Positions 47,306-57,409 of a stretch of DNA of 64,000 bases are shown one piece after another. The stretch is from the NCBI GenBank assembly GCA_027487435.1, contig JAIYDP010000116.1, positions 62,001-126,000 on the forward strand, written 5' to 3'. Both the position numbers and the translations under genes were made by a program. This DNA comes from Verrucomicrobiaceae bacterium (lineage in GTDB: Bacteria > Verrucomicrobiota > Verrucomicrobiia > Verrucomicrobiales > Akkermansiaceae). The first letter of the stretch is position 1, and the number at the start of each line of letters is the position of its first letter. The notes under the pieces are model-generated. The model did not search any database. It saw nothing but the letters and a program-made list of their open reading frames with translations, and had not been told where the DNA came from.

Positions 47306-48736
47306 ATGGCCCGACTTGTTTTATCGCCCCGCCTGATTCGCACATTCATGGCATGTGCGTTTCTGGCGGCGGCGGTTCTCTTTGCGCAATCGCAAGACGC
47401 TCTTCGGGAAATCACTCGTCCGCTCGTTCTCGGAATACTTCGTCTCGGCGGTCTAGCCGTTTTGGATCATGGGGAAACCATGCGCATCGCCCACCTCGAT
47501 GTGCCATGGACGCGGGATTGCGCAGGCATCAATCTGCTCATCATCATGCTCGCCCTCGCCGTTTGGGTGAATCGCGACGAGGAAAAAGTTCGAACGTTTT
47601 GGACGCGTATCGCGCTGACATTTCCCGCCGCGTTGGCTGCCAATGTGCTCCGTGTTTTGTCTCTCATCGCGTATCGCTGGATAGCCTTCCCTGTGGTAGA
47701 GAGCCCGCAAATGCATTATTTCCTTGGGTTTTTCTGGATGGTGCCATTCATTGCTTGGATTACGCCGAAGAGGCAGAGGCCCGGTTCTCATGCGTGGATG
47801 GAAACTCTTCACGCGGCGGCTACCGTTTCCTTATTGACGCCCGTTACCGGTATGCCCAACGGTTCCATGGCTGCGATCGCGGCGATTTTCGCACTAGCAC
47901 AATGTCGCATTCGCCAAGATTTTTGGGTTCGACGCCTTGTGCTGACTTTTCTCTGGGCTATTGCAGGAGGTCTTGTGGCATCGATGAACATGGAGTCGTT
48001 TTGGCTGCCATGGCTCTTATGTTGTCCTTTGTTGATCGACTTTCGTTGGGTCTTGAGTCCCGCTGGTTTCATGGTGCTTCTATGCACGCAGTCGATGTTT
48101 GCCTTGCAATCCTGGGCACCTTACCTCGGTTGGCCTGCTATCGGTTGGGCCGTCTGGTCGTGGATGGGCAAATCTGCAGAGAATACCGATCAACCTAGCG
48201 GAAGTGATGCGGCAGTTCGTCGCCGATTTCGTCCTGTTTTTTTCGTCGCATGCTCGCCGATGTTTTTCGCGCCATTTCTTGCGTCGAGCTTGCTATCATG
48301 GAAGCATGAACGCTGGCAGCCACCCGCTACGCTGGAATCGCGTCTGTTAGAAAATCAAGGTTATGAAGTTCTCCTCCCCGAGCAGCCCAACAATATTGCG
48401 TTGCTTTGCTACGGCCCAGAAGGAAGTGATCGTCATCACACTCTGAAAATCTGCTTAAAATATCGCGGCACCGAATTGACCGCAACCACCGAAGATGCCG
48501 CGGTTTTCACGGATGGGACACACTGGATGCGTGAGTGCTTTGTGCAAGATGGGGCATTGCTTTTAGACTACCCCGAATACCTCAAAAGCACCTTTGCGCC
48601 AAAGTCATCTCCTGGGGTGCATCTGATTTTCATCGCACCGAAAGAGGCCTTTTCGCCTCAGGATTTCTCTCTGCTTGCAGCAAAACTAGCGAGACAGTTT
48701 CATGAGCATTGCATTACTCGTTCCTCATCGCCGTAG
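47306..48736 (+). CDS. Exosortase/archaeosortase family protein with C-terminal extension
   Basis: WTRDCAGINLLIIMLAL (Cys), AANVLRVLSLIAYRW (Arg), MHYFLGFFWMVPF (His); multi-TM. Confidence 0.85.
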   Translation: MARLVLSPRLIRTFMACAFLAAAVLFAQSQDALREITRPLVLGILRLGGLAVLDHGETMRIAHLDVPWTRDCAGINLLIIMLALAVWVNRDEEKVRTFWTRIALTFPAALAANVLRVLSLIAYRWIAFPVVESPQMHYFLGFFWMVPFIAWITPKRQRPGSHAWMETLHAAATVSLLTPVTGMPNGSMAAIAAIFALAQCRIRQDFWVRRLVLTFLWAIAGGLVASMNMESFWLPWLLCCPLLIDFRWVLSPAGFMVLLCTQSMFALQSWAPYLGWPAIGWAVWSWMGKSAENTDQPSGSDAAVRRRFRPVFFVACSPMFFAPFLASSLLSWKHERWQPPATLESRLLENQGYEVLLPEQPNNIALLCYGPEGSDRHHTLKICLKYRGTELTATTEDAAVFTDGTHWMRECFVQDGALLLDYPEYLKSTFAPKSSPGVHLIFIAPKEAFSPQDFSLLAAKLARQFHEHCITRSSSP

Positions 48737-48742
48737 CTCGCT

Positions 48743-49405
48743 TTAGGTGGCTTGCCTCGCATCCAAAAAGCGTAAAACCGCCTCAGTTCTGCTGCGAACG
48801 TGGAGTTTTTGATAGATCTGTTTCAGATAGTCGCGAACCGTTTCATAGGAAATGTGCAACTCAGACGCAGCTTCTTTCGGGACGAGTCCTTTTGCCAGCA
48901 GCTCTAAAATTTGTCGCTCGCGAGGGGAAAGCGAAGGAAGTGGCACGGTTGGTTTCTTGGGCGGGTTTTTTTGAAAGGAGCGTATGACCATGCCTGCGAT
49001 TGCCGGGCTGAGTGGCGACTCACCACGATGTGCCGTGAGAATGCCTTCGATGATGGTCTCGTGACTCGAATTTTTCAGCAAGTATCCATTGGCGCCAGCT
49101 TCTAAGGCTCCAAACACCTGCTCTGGGTGATCGTGAATCGTGAGAACCACAAGCGCTGCACTTGGCAACATTGCCGATAGAATTCGTATGCAATCTTGTC
49201 CATTCATCCCTGGTAGCTCTAAATCGACAATTACCACATTCGGAGCTGTCTCATGGATCTGAGGAAGTGCTTCTTCTGCGCTCGGCCATGCGCCACAAAC
49301 CTCCATATTGGGGGTCTTTTCAATGAGCTTGTGAAGAATGCTCATCATGGTTTTGCTATCTTCGATGAATGCTACGCGCAAGTTTTTTTCAGTAAGAAGG
49401 TTCAT
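48743..49405 (-). CDS. NarL/LuxR response regulator
   Basis: Receiver VVIVDLELPGMNG; HTH LSPRERQILELLAKGLVPKEAASELHISYETVRDYLKQIYQKLHVRSRTEAV. Confidence 0.92.
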   Translation of the reverse strand: MNLLTEKNLRVAFIEDSKTMMSILHKLIEKTPNMEVCGAWPSAEEALPQIHETAPNVVIVDLELPGMNGQDCIRILSAMLPSAALVVLTIHDHPEQVFGALEAGANGYLLKNSSHETIIEGILTAHRGESPLSPAIAGMVIRSFQKNPPKKPTVPLPSLSPRERQILELLAKGLVPKEAASELHISYETVRDYLKQIYQKLHVRSRTEAVLRFLDARQAT

Positions 49406-49548
49406 CTATTTGATTTTACTAGTTCAGCACTACACAGCACTACGGTCTTGGCAACTTTATATTGCATAAAACGAAAGAAAAATATAATTTAGGGAGGATT
49501 TTTCCTCTATGTATTTGACTTTTATGAAGTCAAAATTACTGTTTTGCA

Positions 49549-50730
49549 ATGTCTGTTTCCGAAATACGTGCTAACGATCGGTCAACCCTGCCGGCGCGGC
49601 CTTGGGCTCACATGCTGCCCCCGCCGATTGTGATGATGGGTGTGCCGATCGATCAATTGAATACCAGCCAAGCCCTTACGATCATCGAAGAAATGATCGC
49701 GAGTCGCAAGCCGCATGTCATCGCCACAGCAAATGTCGATTTCCTCGCATTGGTGCATGAAGATCACGTTTTACAAGGGATTCTTCAGGATGCCGACTTG
49801 ATCTTGTGCGATGGTACGCCGTTGGTATGGATGTCGAAACTACTGGGCGACCCATTGCCAGAGCGCCTTGCAGGCAGTGACATGGTGCCTTTGTTGCTGG
49901 ATCTAGCGCAAGAAAAAGGACATCGTGTTTTCTTTCTGGGTGGGCGTGATGAAGTTGTGGCGATTGCGGAAGAGAAGATTCAAGCTCGTTGGCCCCGTCT
50001 GCAAATCGCAGGCATGTATTCCCCGCCTTTTGCGCCGCTCGATCAAATGGACCACGCGGATCTTTGCCGACGCATTCGCGAGGCGAAAGCCGATATGCTA
50101 TTTGTGTCCTTTGGTTGCCCCAAGCAGGAAAAATGGTTGGCAATGAATTTTCGCGAGGCCGGCGTTCCTGTAGCGATGGGAGTAGGAGCCACGATCGATT
50201 TCCTTGCCGGCGCGGTCAAACGAGCACCTGTGTGGATGCGCAAAAGTGGCTTAGAATGGCTATTCCGCGTGATTCAAGAGCCTCGCCGCTTGGCGAAAAG
50301 ATACTACACTGACTTTCGTATCGTTGTGCCTGGCCTCTTGTGGCAATATCTTAAAACACGCTCTTCAGGTGAGACTCAGCAGATTTCTCCAGCAGCTCCT
50401 CCGGCAGTGCAGATTGCAGCTCCTCCTGAAAACTACTCGATCATCACCTTACCAAGCCGCCTTGATGCGATTGCTGCGCGAGATGCCGCGCTATGGCCTG
50501 CCGATATGGCGTCGTCGGTGATCATTGATGCAAGTGCGACAACATTTCTTGACTCGACAGGGAGCGGCAAGCTCGCACGTCTTGCACGTACGACGCGTGA
50601 AATGGGAGGCAAATGCTACCTTGCTGGAGCCAATGACTCAACTCTACGCACGCTAGATTTGATGAAACTTCGCAACCTGTTCGTCGAGGTCGCCACGGTT
50701 GAAGCAGCACAGCGGTGCATAGAATCATGA
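49549..50730 (+). CDS. WecG/TagA/CpsF glycosyltransferase fused to C-terminal STAS domain
   Basis: IATANVDFLALVHEDHVLQGILQDADLILCDGTPLVWMSKLLG ... VSFGCPKQEKWLA; then SSVIIDASATTFLDSTGSGKLARLARTTREMGG. Confidence 0.88.
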   Translation: MSVSEIRANDRSTLPARPWAHMLPPPIVMMGVPIDQLNTSQALTIIEEMIASRKPHVIATANVDFLALVHEDHVLQGILQDADLILCDGTPLVWMSKLLGDPLPERLAGSDMVPLLLDLAQEKGHRVFFLGGRDEVVAIAEEKIQARWPRLQIAGMYSPPFAPLDQMDHADLCRRIREAKADMLFVSFGCPKQEKWLAMNFREAGVPVAMGVGATIDFLAGAVKRAPVWMRKSGLEWLFRVIQEPRRLAKRYYTDFRIVVPGLLWQYLKTRSSGETQQISPAAPPAVQIAAPPENYSIITLPSRLDAIAARDAALWPADMASSVIIDASATTFLDSTGSGKLARLARTTREMGGKCYLAGANDSTLRTLDLMKLRNLFVEVATVEAAQRCIES

Positions 50731-51860
50731 AGATTGGACTTACCGCCACCGTTGTGCAAGGGGGCCGCTCGGGCGTAGCTCAGTACGTGTTTTCTTTGAT
50801 TCGAGAAATGCTTCCCATTCATGATGTAGAACTCACGGTTTTTGTCTTGGAGGACGAGTTAGCGCTATTTGATTTCGCCGCAGATCAAATTAAGATCGTT
50901 CCCGTTCCGCGCCGGGCCAGCAGTCCCGTGAATAACATTCTATGGCATCAAACAGAGCTGCCTCAATTGGCTGAGCAGCACCGACTGGACTTGCTACATG
51001 TGCCAAGTTATCGACGTTTGATCTTCCGTGCCCCATGTCCCACCGTTGGGACCATCCATGACCTCGCGCCATTCCATGTCCGTGGTAAATACGACTTCGC
51101 TCGAATGTTCTACGGTCGCGTCATAGTAAAACAACTCGCCCGCAGGCAAAAAGAACTGATTGCCGTAAGTCACAATACGGCGCGGGACATCGAACGCTTT
51201 TTTGATATTCCAGCATCTACGATCAAGGTCATTCACAATGGCATTGATCACCAACGATTTTCCCCAGCTTCGCCTGATGAAGCGCGCGCATGGATGGCGA
51301 ACAAGCACGGTGTCGATGCTCCGTTTTTCCTCTACATTTCGCGACTCGAACACCCAGCAAAAAATCACGTGCGGTTGATATCTGCCTTTGATGCATTTAA
51401 GTCGAGAACGGGATTGGATTGGCAATTGGTGCTTGGTGGCGGCGATTGGCACGGCAGTTCGGCCATTTATGATGCCGCAGCGGCATCTCCATTTACGAAA
51501 GATATTACATTTCTCGGCTTCGTGCCAGACGAGGATTTGGCATCGCTCTACCGCGCTGCTCGCTGCATGGTATATCCAAGTTTGTTTGAGGGCTTTGGCT
51601 TGCCGCCGGTGGAGGCGATGGCTTGCGGCACCCCTGTGATCAGCAGTACTCGCGGTGCGTTGGAAGAAGTTGTAGCAGATGCAGCGCTAACGATTGATCC
51701 AGAAAACATTGAGGACATTGCGCAGGCACTTATCACTCTATCTTCTGATGCGGCTCTCGTATCGCAGCTTACTACCAAAGGCTTGGCAAATGCTGCCCGG
51801 TTCCATTGGTCGCGGGCTGCGGAACAGGTTGCCGAAGTCTATCGACTTACTCTCAGATAG
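50727..51860 (+). CDS. GT4-like glycosyltransferase
   Basis: MKIGLTATVVQGGRSGVAQYV ... FLYISRLEHPAKNHVRLISAF ... VYPSLFEGFGLPPVEAMACGTPV. Confidence 0.88.
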   Translation: MKIGLTATVVQGGRSGVAQYVFSLIREMLPIHDVELTVFVLEDELALFDFAADQIKIVPVPRRASSPVNNILWHQTELPQLAEQHRLDLLHVPSYRRLIFRAPCPTVGTIHDLAPFHVRGKYDFARMFYGRVIVKQLARRQKELIAVSHNTARDIERFFDIPASTIKVIHNGIDHQRFSPASPDEARAWMANKHGVDAPFFLYISRLEHPAKNHVRLISAFDAFKSRTGLDWQLVLGGGDWHGSSAIYDAAAASPFTKDITFLGFVPDEDLASLYRAARCMVYPSLFEGFGLPPVEAMACGTPVISSTRGALEEVVADAALTIDPENIEDIAQALITLSSDAALVSQLTTKGLANAARFHWSRAAEQVAEVYRLTLR

Positions 51861-51866
51861 GATCGT

Positions 51867-53387
51867 TTACTTCCGACTCATTGCCCGCAAGACTCCATGG
51901 CCCAGTGCAAGAAATGGCAAAAAGCAAATACCAGCACGCCAGCCTAATCCTACCAAACCTGCATCGACGGGGGCAGGTGCTCCAAATACCAATGCCGCAA
52001 GCACTAAGCAAAACGCACCCAGTGGGATGATCGTGCCTCGCGTATGAATGAGAAAAAATTCTTTCCAGCGAATCCCCAGTCGCTTTACAGAAAATGGCAC
52101 AATCCATAGCCAACCGACAAGTGTCGTAGGAATCATCGTGCCTAGTGCTACTCCTAATACTCCGAATCGATAAGCTAGCACGATGCTAAGAATCAAATTG
52201 GCCGCCGCATCGACAAGCGAAATTTTCAGCAGTTTCCCTTCCTCCCCGCACATCATCAAAACACGTTTCGAACTCCCACTTGTCAGTTGCGAACTATACG
52301 TGGCAAAAAGCAGCGCTTGGCCCACCCAAAAGGTTTCTCGCGGAACAGGATTGGTTCCCGTCAGCAACTCGATCAACGGCTCAAGGTAGGCAGCCGCGAG
52401 AAGATAGCAAGGAGTCACAAGAAAAAACGTCAGTCGTGAACTTGCCAATAGCAAGCCTCGCAAGCCACTCACATCCCCCTGAGCATGCAAAGACGCCGCC
52501 GCTGGCGATAAGGCTTGTTGCAGTTGCGTGCTAAACAAACTAAGCATTTCGCTCGCCTTAAACCCCGCTTGATAAATCACCACCATCGCTACGCCGATGG
52601 TTAAGGAAATCACCAACTGATCACTTTTGCCCATCAGCATATTGCTAAATGTGATCAAATACGCCGCTACCGAAAAGCCCATTTGCGAGCGCACGGCTGA
52701 CCAATCAAATCCTCGGGGCGAAAGCGATAAGCTCGGCAATTTTCGGAAAACAAATGCGGCAGCTACCAGATTCGGCAGCGCCGTAGTCACCACGCTCACT
52801 GCCATCAACCATGGCAAACTCCAGCCAGCACGCAGACCAACATAGAGAAATCCGAAGTTTAGCACAGTGGCCGCAGTGCCAACCCAATTGGCGATATCGA
52901 TCCGTTGCAATCCTCGTAAAATTTCAGGAAATAACCCCAGTGGCAGCATCACCGCTAGCCCGACAAAAAACACCAAATACGCCGCGCCAAACTCATCTAG
53001 CTTCTCCACAGGCACAGCCATCGATGACAAAAAAGGCTGCTGAATCAGCAAAAACACCGTTAAAAGCAAAATTGCCATCGCCACGAAGGTCCAAAAAATT
53101 GTCGCCAATAAGCGATTTAGTCCCGCCATATCGCCCGTGGCCGTCTTTGTCGCGACCTCTTTCTGCGCGGTGAAGCCAAAGCCAAAATCTAATAAAATTC
53201 CGTAGCCAAACAGGGACCACAACAACGCCCAAAAACCAAATTCTGCGGCAGAAAAATTCTGAAACATGAACCGAAACAGCACGAGCCCCAAAAGCATTCG
53301 CGTGATTACACCGATGTAGCCGCTTGCCGTCGTACTCCAAAATCTTTTTCTCCACTCCGCCATGACTTCGTACGCGAATGCTGTCAT
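51867..53387 (-). CDS. Wzx-like polysaccharide flippase
   Basis: Multi-TM ORF; GYIGVITRMLLGLVLFRFMFQNFSAAEFGFWALLWSLFGYGILLDFGFG. Confidence 0.8.
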   Translation of the reverse strand: MTAFAYEVMAEWRKRFWSTTASGYIGVITRMLLGLVLFRFMFQNFSAAEFGFWALLWSLFGYGILLDFGFGFTAQKEVATKTATGDMAGLNRLLATIFWTFVAMAILLLTVFLLIQQPFLSSMAVPVEKLDEFGAAYLVFFVGLAVMLPLGLFPEILRGLQRIDIANWVGTAATVLNFGFLYVGLRAGWSLPWLMAVSVVTTALPNLVAAAFVFRKLPSLSLSPRGFDWSAVRSQMGFSVAAYLITFSNMLMGKSDQLVISLTIGVAMVVIYQAGFKASEMLSLFSTQLQQALSPAAASLHAQGDVSGLRGLLLASSRLTFFLVTPCYLLAAAYLEPLIELLTGTNPVPRETFWVGQALLFATYSSQLTSGSSKRVLMMCGEEGKLLKISLVDAAANLILSIVLAYRFGVLGVALGTMIPTTLVGWLWIVPFSVKRLGIRWKEFFLIHTRGTIIPLGAFCLVLAALVFGAPAPVDAGLVGLGWRAGICFLPFLALGHGVLRAMSRK

Positions 53388-53535
53388 ATACTTATCGCGA
53401 AACCAATTTTATTTGTAGTTTTTTGTTCTGTTGCATGATGCGCCGAATGATTGTTACAAGGATGGATGAAAGCATAGGAATTTGATGAATTTAGAGTGGC
53501 AGGATTTCAAGTGAACGCTACGTTGCTTTGCGAAT

Positions 53536-54387
53536 ATGTATGATTTACCGATTTCCGTTTGTCTGAGCCGAGAGGATGTGAATTTCCCGATTTTTGAAAT
53601 CGATCATGCGAAATGCCAAGGGCGAATCGCTTTGCATGGGGCGCAAGTCTTGGCTTGGCATCCAGTGGATACGGCAGAGGTGCTTTACCTGAGTCCACAA
53701 TCTCACTACACGGAAGGAAAGGCGATCCGTGGTGGCATACCTCTATGCTGGCCGTGGTTTAGTGCTCATGCGAGTGATCCTACTATGCCATCGCACGGTT
53801 TTGCGCGAAGCCGCTTTTGGGGACTAGAAAGCGTTAGCGAAACGCAAGAAGCTGTCACTTTTCGTTTTGCAACGAAGTGGCGCGAGCTGGCAGCTAGCGT
53901 GGAGATCATCTTGGGAGATACGCTAGAAGTGCGTTTAACGACATTGAACATGGGTGAAGCCCATGAACTGCTCGGCGGGGCGTTGCATAGCTATTTTCGA
54001 GTGAGCGATATCTCCGACATTTCCGCAGAGGGTCTTGAAAATAGCATTTATCTCGATGTTCTGCCGCCTCAACAGTATAAGAGACAGGTCGGAGCCGTCC
54101 GCATCGTGGAAGAATTCGATGCTAACTTCTCGAGCGATGCCGTGGTAAGAATCATCGACGCGCCGCTGAAGCGTGTCGTCGTGGTGGAGAAAAGCGGGTG
54201 TCCTTCGACTGTTGTGTGGAACCCATGGATTGATAAGGCGCGCTCGATGCAGGATTTGCCCGATGAGGATTATCGGAAATTCCTCTGCGTAGAACCGGCG
54301 GTCCTCCATTCGGATGCCATCACTCTTGCACCAGGGGAAAGTTATACATTTTCCACGAAAATCCGCTTGGAAGCTCATGAGAAATAG
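53536..54387 (+). CDS. D-hexose-6-phosphate mutarotase-like (aldose 1-epimerase fold)
   Basis: GAQVLAWHPVDTAEVLYLSPQS, IRGGIPLCWPWFSAH, HGFARSRFWGL, LHSYFRVSDI, VEPAVL. Confidence 0.88.
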   Translation: MYDLPISVCLSREDVNFPIFEIDHAKCQGRIALHGAQVLAWHPVDTAEVLYLSPQSHYTEGKAIRGGIPLCWPWFSAHASDPTMPSHGFARSRFWGLESVSETQEAVTFRFATKWRELAASVEIILGDTLEVRLTTLNMGEAHELLGGALHSYFRVSDISDISAEGLENSIYLDVLPPQQYKRQVGAVRIVEEFDANFSSDAVVRIIDAPLKRVVVVEKSGCPSTVVWNPWIDKARSMQDLPDEDYRKFLCVEPAVLHSDAITLAPGESYTFSTKIRLEAHEK

Positions 54388-54465
54388 CTCATGACTCATC
54401 GACTTCGCGATGGTTGGAGCAGACCTTGCTCTTCTATCGGGAATCAAAACCTACCCAAACAACCC

Positions 54466-55545
54466 ATGACATACTTCGTTCGTCCATCGATCTGCAAAAA
54501 GAGTTTTACCATTTTGGTAGTGGCGCTTGCAGCCATCTCGCCTGTTCTCGCCGAAAAAATGCTACACACAGCGTTTCGCCCTGGGCAACCATGGCCTGAT
54601 ACCAACGGAGTTCATATCAATGCGCACGGCTTTTGTGTCGTCGATTTCGCTGGTCGTCACTACTGGTATGGAGCAGAGAAAATCCAAGGCAAAACCGAAG
54701 ACGAGAAAAACGAGGCTGGTGTCCGCTGCTACGTGAGTGATGACCTCATGAACTGGCAAGATCAAGGACTTGTTCTCTCGGTCTTTGCGCCTGGGACTCA
54801 TCCCGAACTAGCAAATGCCTTCATTTTGGATCGGCCTAAAGTGATTTATCAGGAATCCACGAAAACATTCATCCTCTATTTCAAACTCTATCCACCCAAG
54901 TCGCAAGGGGGGAAAAGCGGCAAAGATTACGCCTACGTCGGTGTCGCCACCGCGACTAAGCCCACGGGGCCTTTTGTCTATAAGGGTAGCTTCCTTGGAA
55001 ATAACAGCAAGTTTGGCACGGGAGATTTCGCCATTTACGTCGATGACGAAGGCGCGATCCATCACATTGCTGTCCGCAAGCCAGATAAAGCCTTGGTGTG
55101 CGGCAAGTTGTCACAAGATGGCATGAAGCCTGTCGGAGAATATGTCCCAATGGAAGGAATCACCCATGGCACGGAGGCTCCTACGATTTTTCGACGTGGC
55201 AAACAGGTGTTTTTGCTTGGTTCGGAAACTTCCGGATGGAAACCGAATGCCGCTCGCGTGTTTGTCGCGGACCGCATCACTGGGCCGTACAAGGAGCTTG
55301 CCAATCCATGCCTAGGCGTCAATCCAACGAACAAGCTCGGACCAGATAAAACCTTCGGTGGCCAAAGTACTTACGTTTACCCTGTGGCGGGGAAGAAGGA
55401 TGCGTGGATTGCGATGTTCGACATCAACCAACCGGATGAGCCAATCAAAGCCGGCTACATTTGGCTTCCCATCCAATTTGAAGCCGATCAACCCATCATC
55501 CGCTGGCGCGATCAGTGGGATCTCTCTGTATTTTCCAAACCGTGA
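54466..55545 (+). CDS. Secreted GH43-like beta-propeller hydrolase
   Basis: WPDTNGVHINAHGFCVVDFAGRHYWYGAEKI; YVSDDLMNWQDQGLVLS; GTEAPTIFRRGKQVFLLGSETSGW. Confidence 0.75.
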   Translation: MTYFVRPSICKKSFTILVVALAAISPVLAEKMLHTAFRPGQPWPDTNGVHINAHGFCVVDFAGRHYWYGAEKIQGKTEDEKNEAGVRCYVSDDLMNWQDQGLVLSVFAPGTHPELANAFILDRPKVIYQESTKTFILYFKLYPPKSQGGKSGKDYAYVGVATATKPTGPFVYKGSFLGNNSKFGTGDFAIYVDDEGAIHHIAVRKPDKALVCGKLSQDGMKPVGEYVPMEGITHGTEAPTIFRRGKQVFLLGSETSGWKPNAARVFVADRITGPYKELANPCLGVNPTNKLGPDKTFGGQSTYVYPVAGKKDAWIAMFDINQPDEPIKAGYIWLPIQFEADQPIIRWRDQWDLSVFSKP

Positions 55546-55757
55546 TGTGGGGACTGCTACTGTGAGTTTTTTAGGTGGCGCGGGATTGGTGCGCATCATT
55601 TTTTGTGCAAGGGGTCACACGCCTTGCTGACTGTGTGAGTTGTTGCCCGCCTCTCGACGGCATGAACAGATTTTCGTTTCCTCTGCATGCTTTTTTCCTT
55701 CTCAGTCATGAAGTCTTAGATAGCATCGCTTCTATCGCACCATTGCCCCAAAACCAC

Positions 55758-57215
55758 ATGTCTCATCTGCCAAAATTCACCTTTCTTACCATCGCCACTG
55801 CTGCGCTGATTGCCGGAAGCGCCCTAGCGATTTCCACTCCTGAAAACCTCGGGCAATGGGAGAAACCGACAAAAATCGGACCAGACAAGGAGTGTCCCGG
55901 TTTCCTCGTGAACCTTGGCCCCACCGGTGCCCGGGCGATTCTCAAGGAGTCCTCGTTCGTGGTGAAATACGTTTTCGCCAAATCACCAGCCGACGGACAG
56001 CTACGCATCGACGATGAAATCACTGGCGCAAACGGCAAAGCTTTCGCACAACACACCTTCGGCAAATTCTACGGTATGGAACCCGGCGTGGGCTACGAGG
56101 GGCCGATCATGGACATGGGCAACGCCATTGAGGATAGTGAGGGCAAGGACGGCATGCTCAGCCTCGACATCATACGCGGCGGTCAGCCCGTAAAGGTGGA
56201 GGTCAAACTCGAAGCCATTGGCCGTTTCAGCAATACCTTTCCCAAGGGCTGCCCGAAGTCGGAAAAACTAACCACGCGGGCGATGGACTACCTGCTCCAT
56301 CGCCCCGAAGAACGCTGCGGTATCGTACATGAAAAGGGTTTGCTCGGCCTCGCCATGCTCGCGCAGGGAAAAACCAAAGAAGCGGAAGCTCTTGCCATGA
56401 GCTGGAACAAGCCGCCGGGCGAAAAGGAGTGGACATGGTATCCTTCCTACCAAGCCATTTTCCTCTCTGAGTATTTCCTTCAGACCGCCGACAGTCGCGT
56501 CCTGCCGACCATCGAGGAGGATTGCAAACGCCTTTACCTCTCGCAAGTTATCGATCCAGAACTCTACAAAGACGCCATGCACGGCGGCAAGCCGCAGGCA
56601 AAAAATTTCCTCAAAGGCGGCAACGGCCACGGCGCGCGCATCGCCGGTTACGGCACCATGACCATCAGCACCCTCATGGCCATGCTTACTTGGGAGCTCG
56701 CCGAAGACACCGGGGTAAAAATCAACGACTTCAATCGCGACCTTGCCTTTGACTGCATCCACACGCACACCAACAAAACTGGCTTCATGGGCTATCGTCA
56801 CTCCACCGATGCCTACACACCTGTCGGGCGCCAAGGTCTCTGCCTCATCGTCCATCGCCTCGCCAACCGCCCGGATACCAGCGACTATGTGGCTCGCGTC
56901 ACCGCAAACCTCACCGCCTCCAAGACTCGTCTTAATGACGGCCACGGCGACAACGCCCTCGCCTGGGGTTGGGCTCTCCTCGGCGTTCAGCTTTCCGGAA
57001 ACGAAGCGGCCACACGCGAGGTCTTCGACTACAACAAAGCGTTCCTCAACATGGCTCGCACGCACGACGGAGCCTTCGTCATCCAACCCGGTCGCAATCT
57101 CGCTGAAAAAGCCTACTACATGTCCCCCCGCATACACCCCACCGCCGCTATGGTTCTAGCTCTCGGGACGGAAAAAGGAAAACTCAGGATTCAGGGCGCG
57201 AAGGCAAAACCGTAA
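55758..57215 (+). CDS. Secreted protein with PDZ-like region and DUF6288-like architecture
   Basis: Signal peptide; NLGPTGARAIL ... QLRIDDEITGANGKAF; GGNGHGARIAGYGTMTISTLMAMLTWELAEDTGV. Confidence 0.6.
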   Translation: MSHLPKFTFLTIATAALIAGSALAISTPENLGQWEKPTKIGPDKECPGFLVNLGPTGARAILKESSFVVKYVFAKSPADGQLRIDDEITGANGKAFAQHTFGKFYGMEPGVGYEGPIMDMGNAIEDSEGKDGMLSLDIIRGGQPVKVEVKLEAIGRFSNTFPKGCPKSEKLTTRAMDYLLHRPEERCGIVHEKGLLGLAMLAQGKTKEAEALAMSWNKPPGEKEWTWYPSYQAIFLSEYFLQTADSRVLPTIEEDCKRLYLSQVIDPELYKDAMHGGKPQAKNFLKGGNGHGARIAGYGTMTISTLMAMLTWELAEDTGVKINDFNRDLAFDCIHTHTNKTGFMGYRHSTDAYTPVGRQGLCLIVHRLANRPDTSDYVARVTANLTASKTRLNDGHGDNALAWGWALLGVQLSGNEAATREVFDYNKAFLNMARTHDGAFVIQPGRNLAEKAYYMSPRIHPTAAMVLALGTEKGKLRIQGAKAKP

Positions 57216-57409
57216 CCATGATGAAAGCCTGCCAGCCCTGCTTTGATTGACCCAATTTTTTCCGTCGAAAATTCCCGTGGAAATAGCAATCTTCGGCAAT
57301 TTTGATCGGATTCCTTGTAAAACGAGAGCGCAGACTACGTATCTTACGCGGATTGACTTCATCGCGGGAAAAAGCAAAATCCAACCATTCATAACCCATA
57401 ACATATTTC

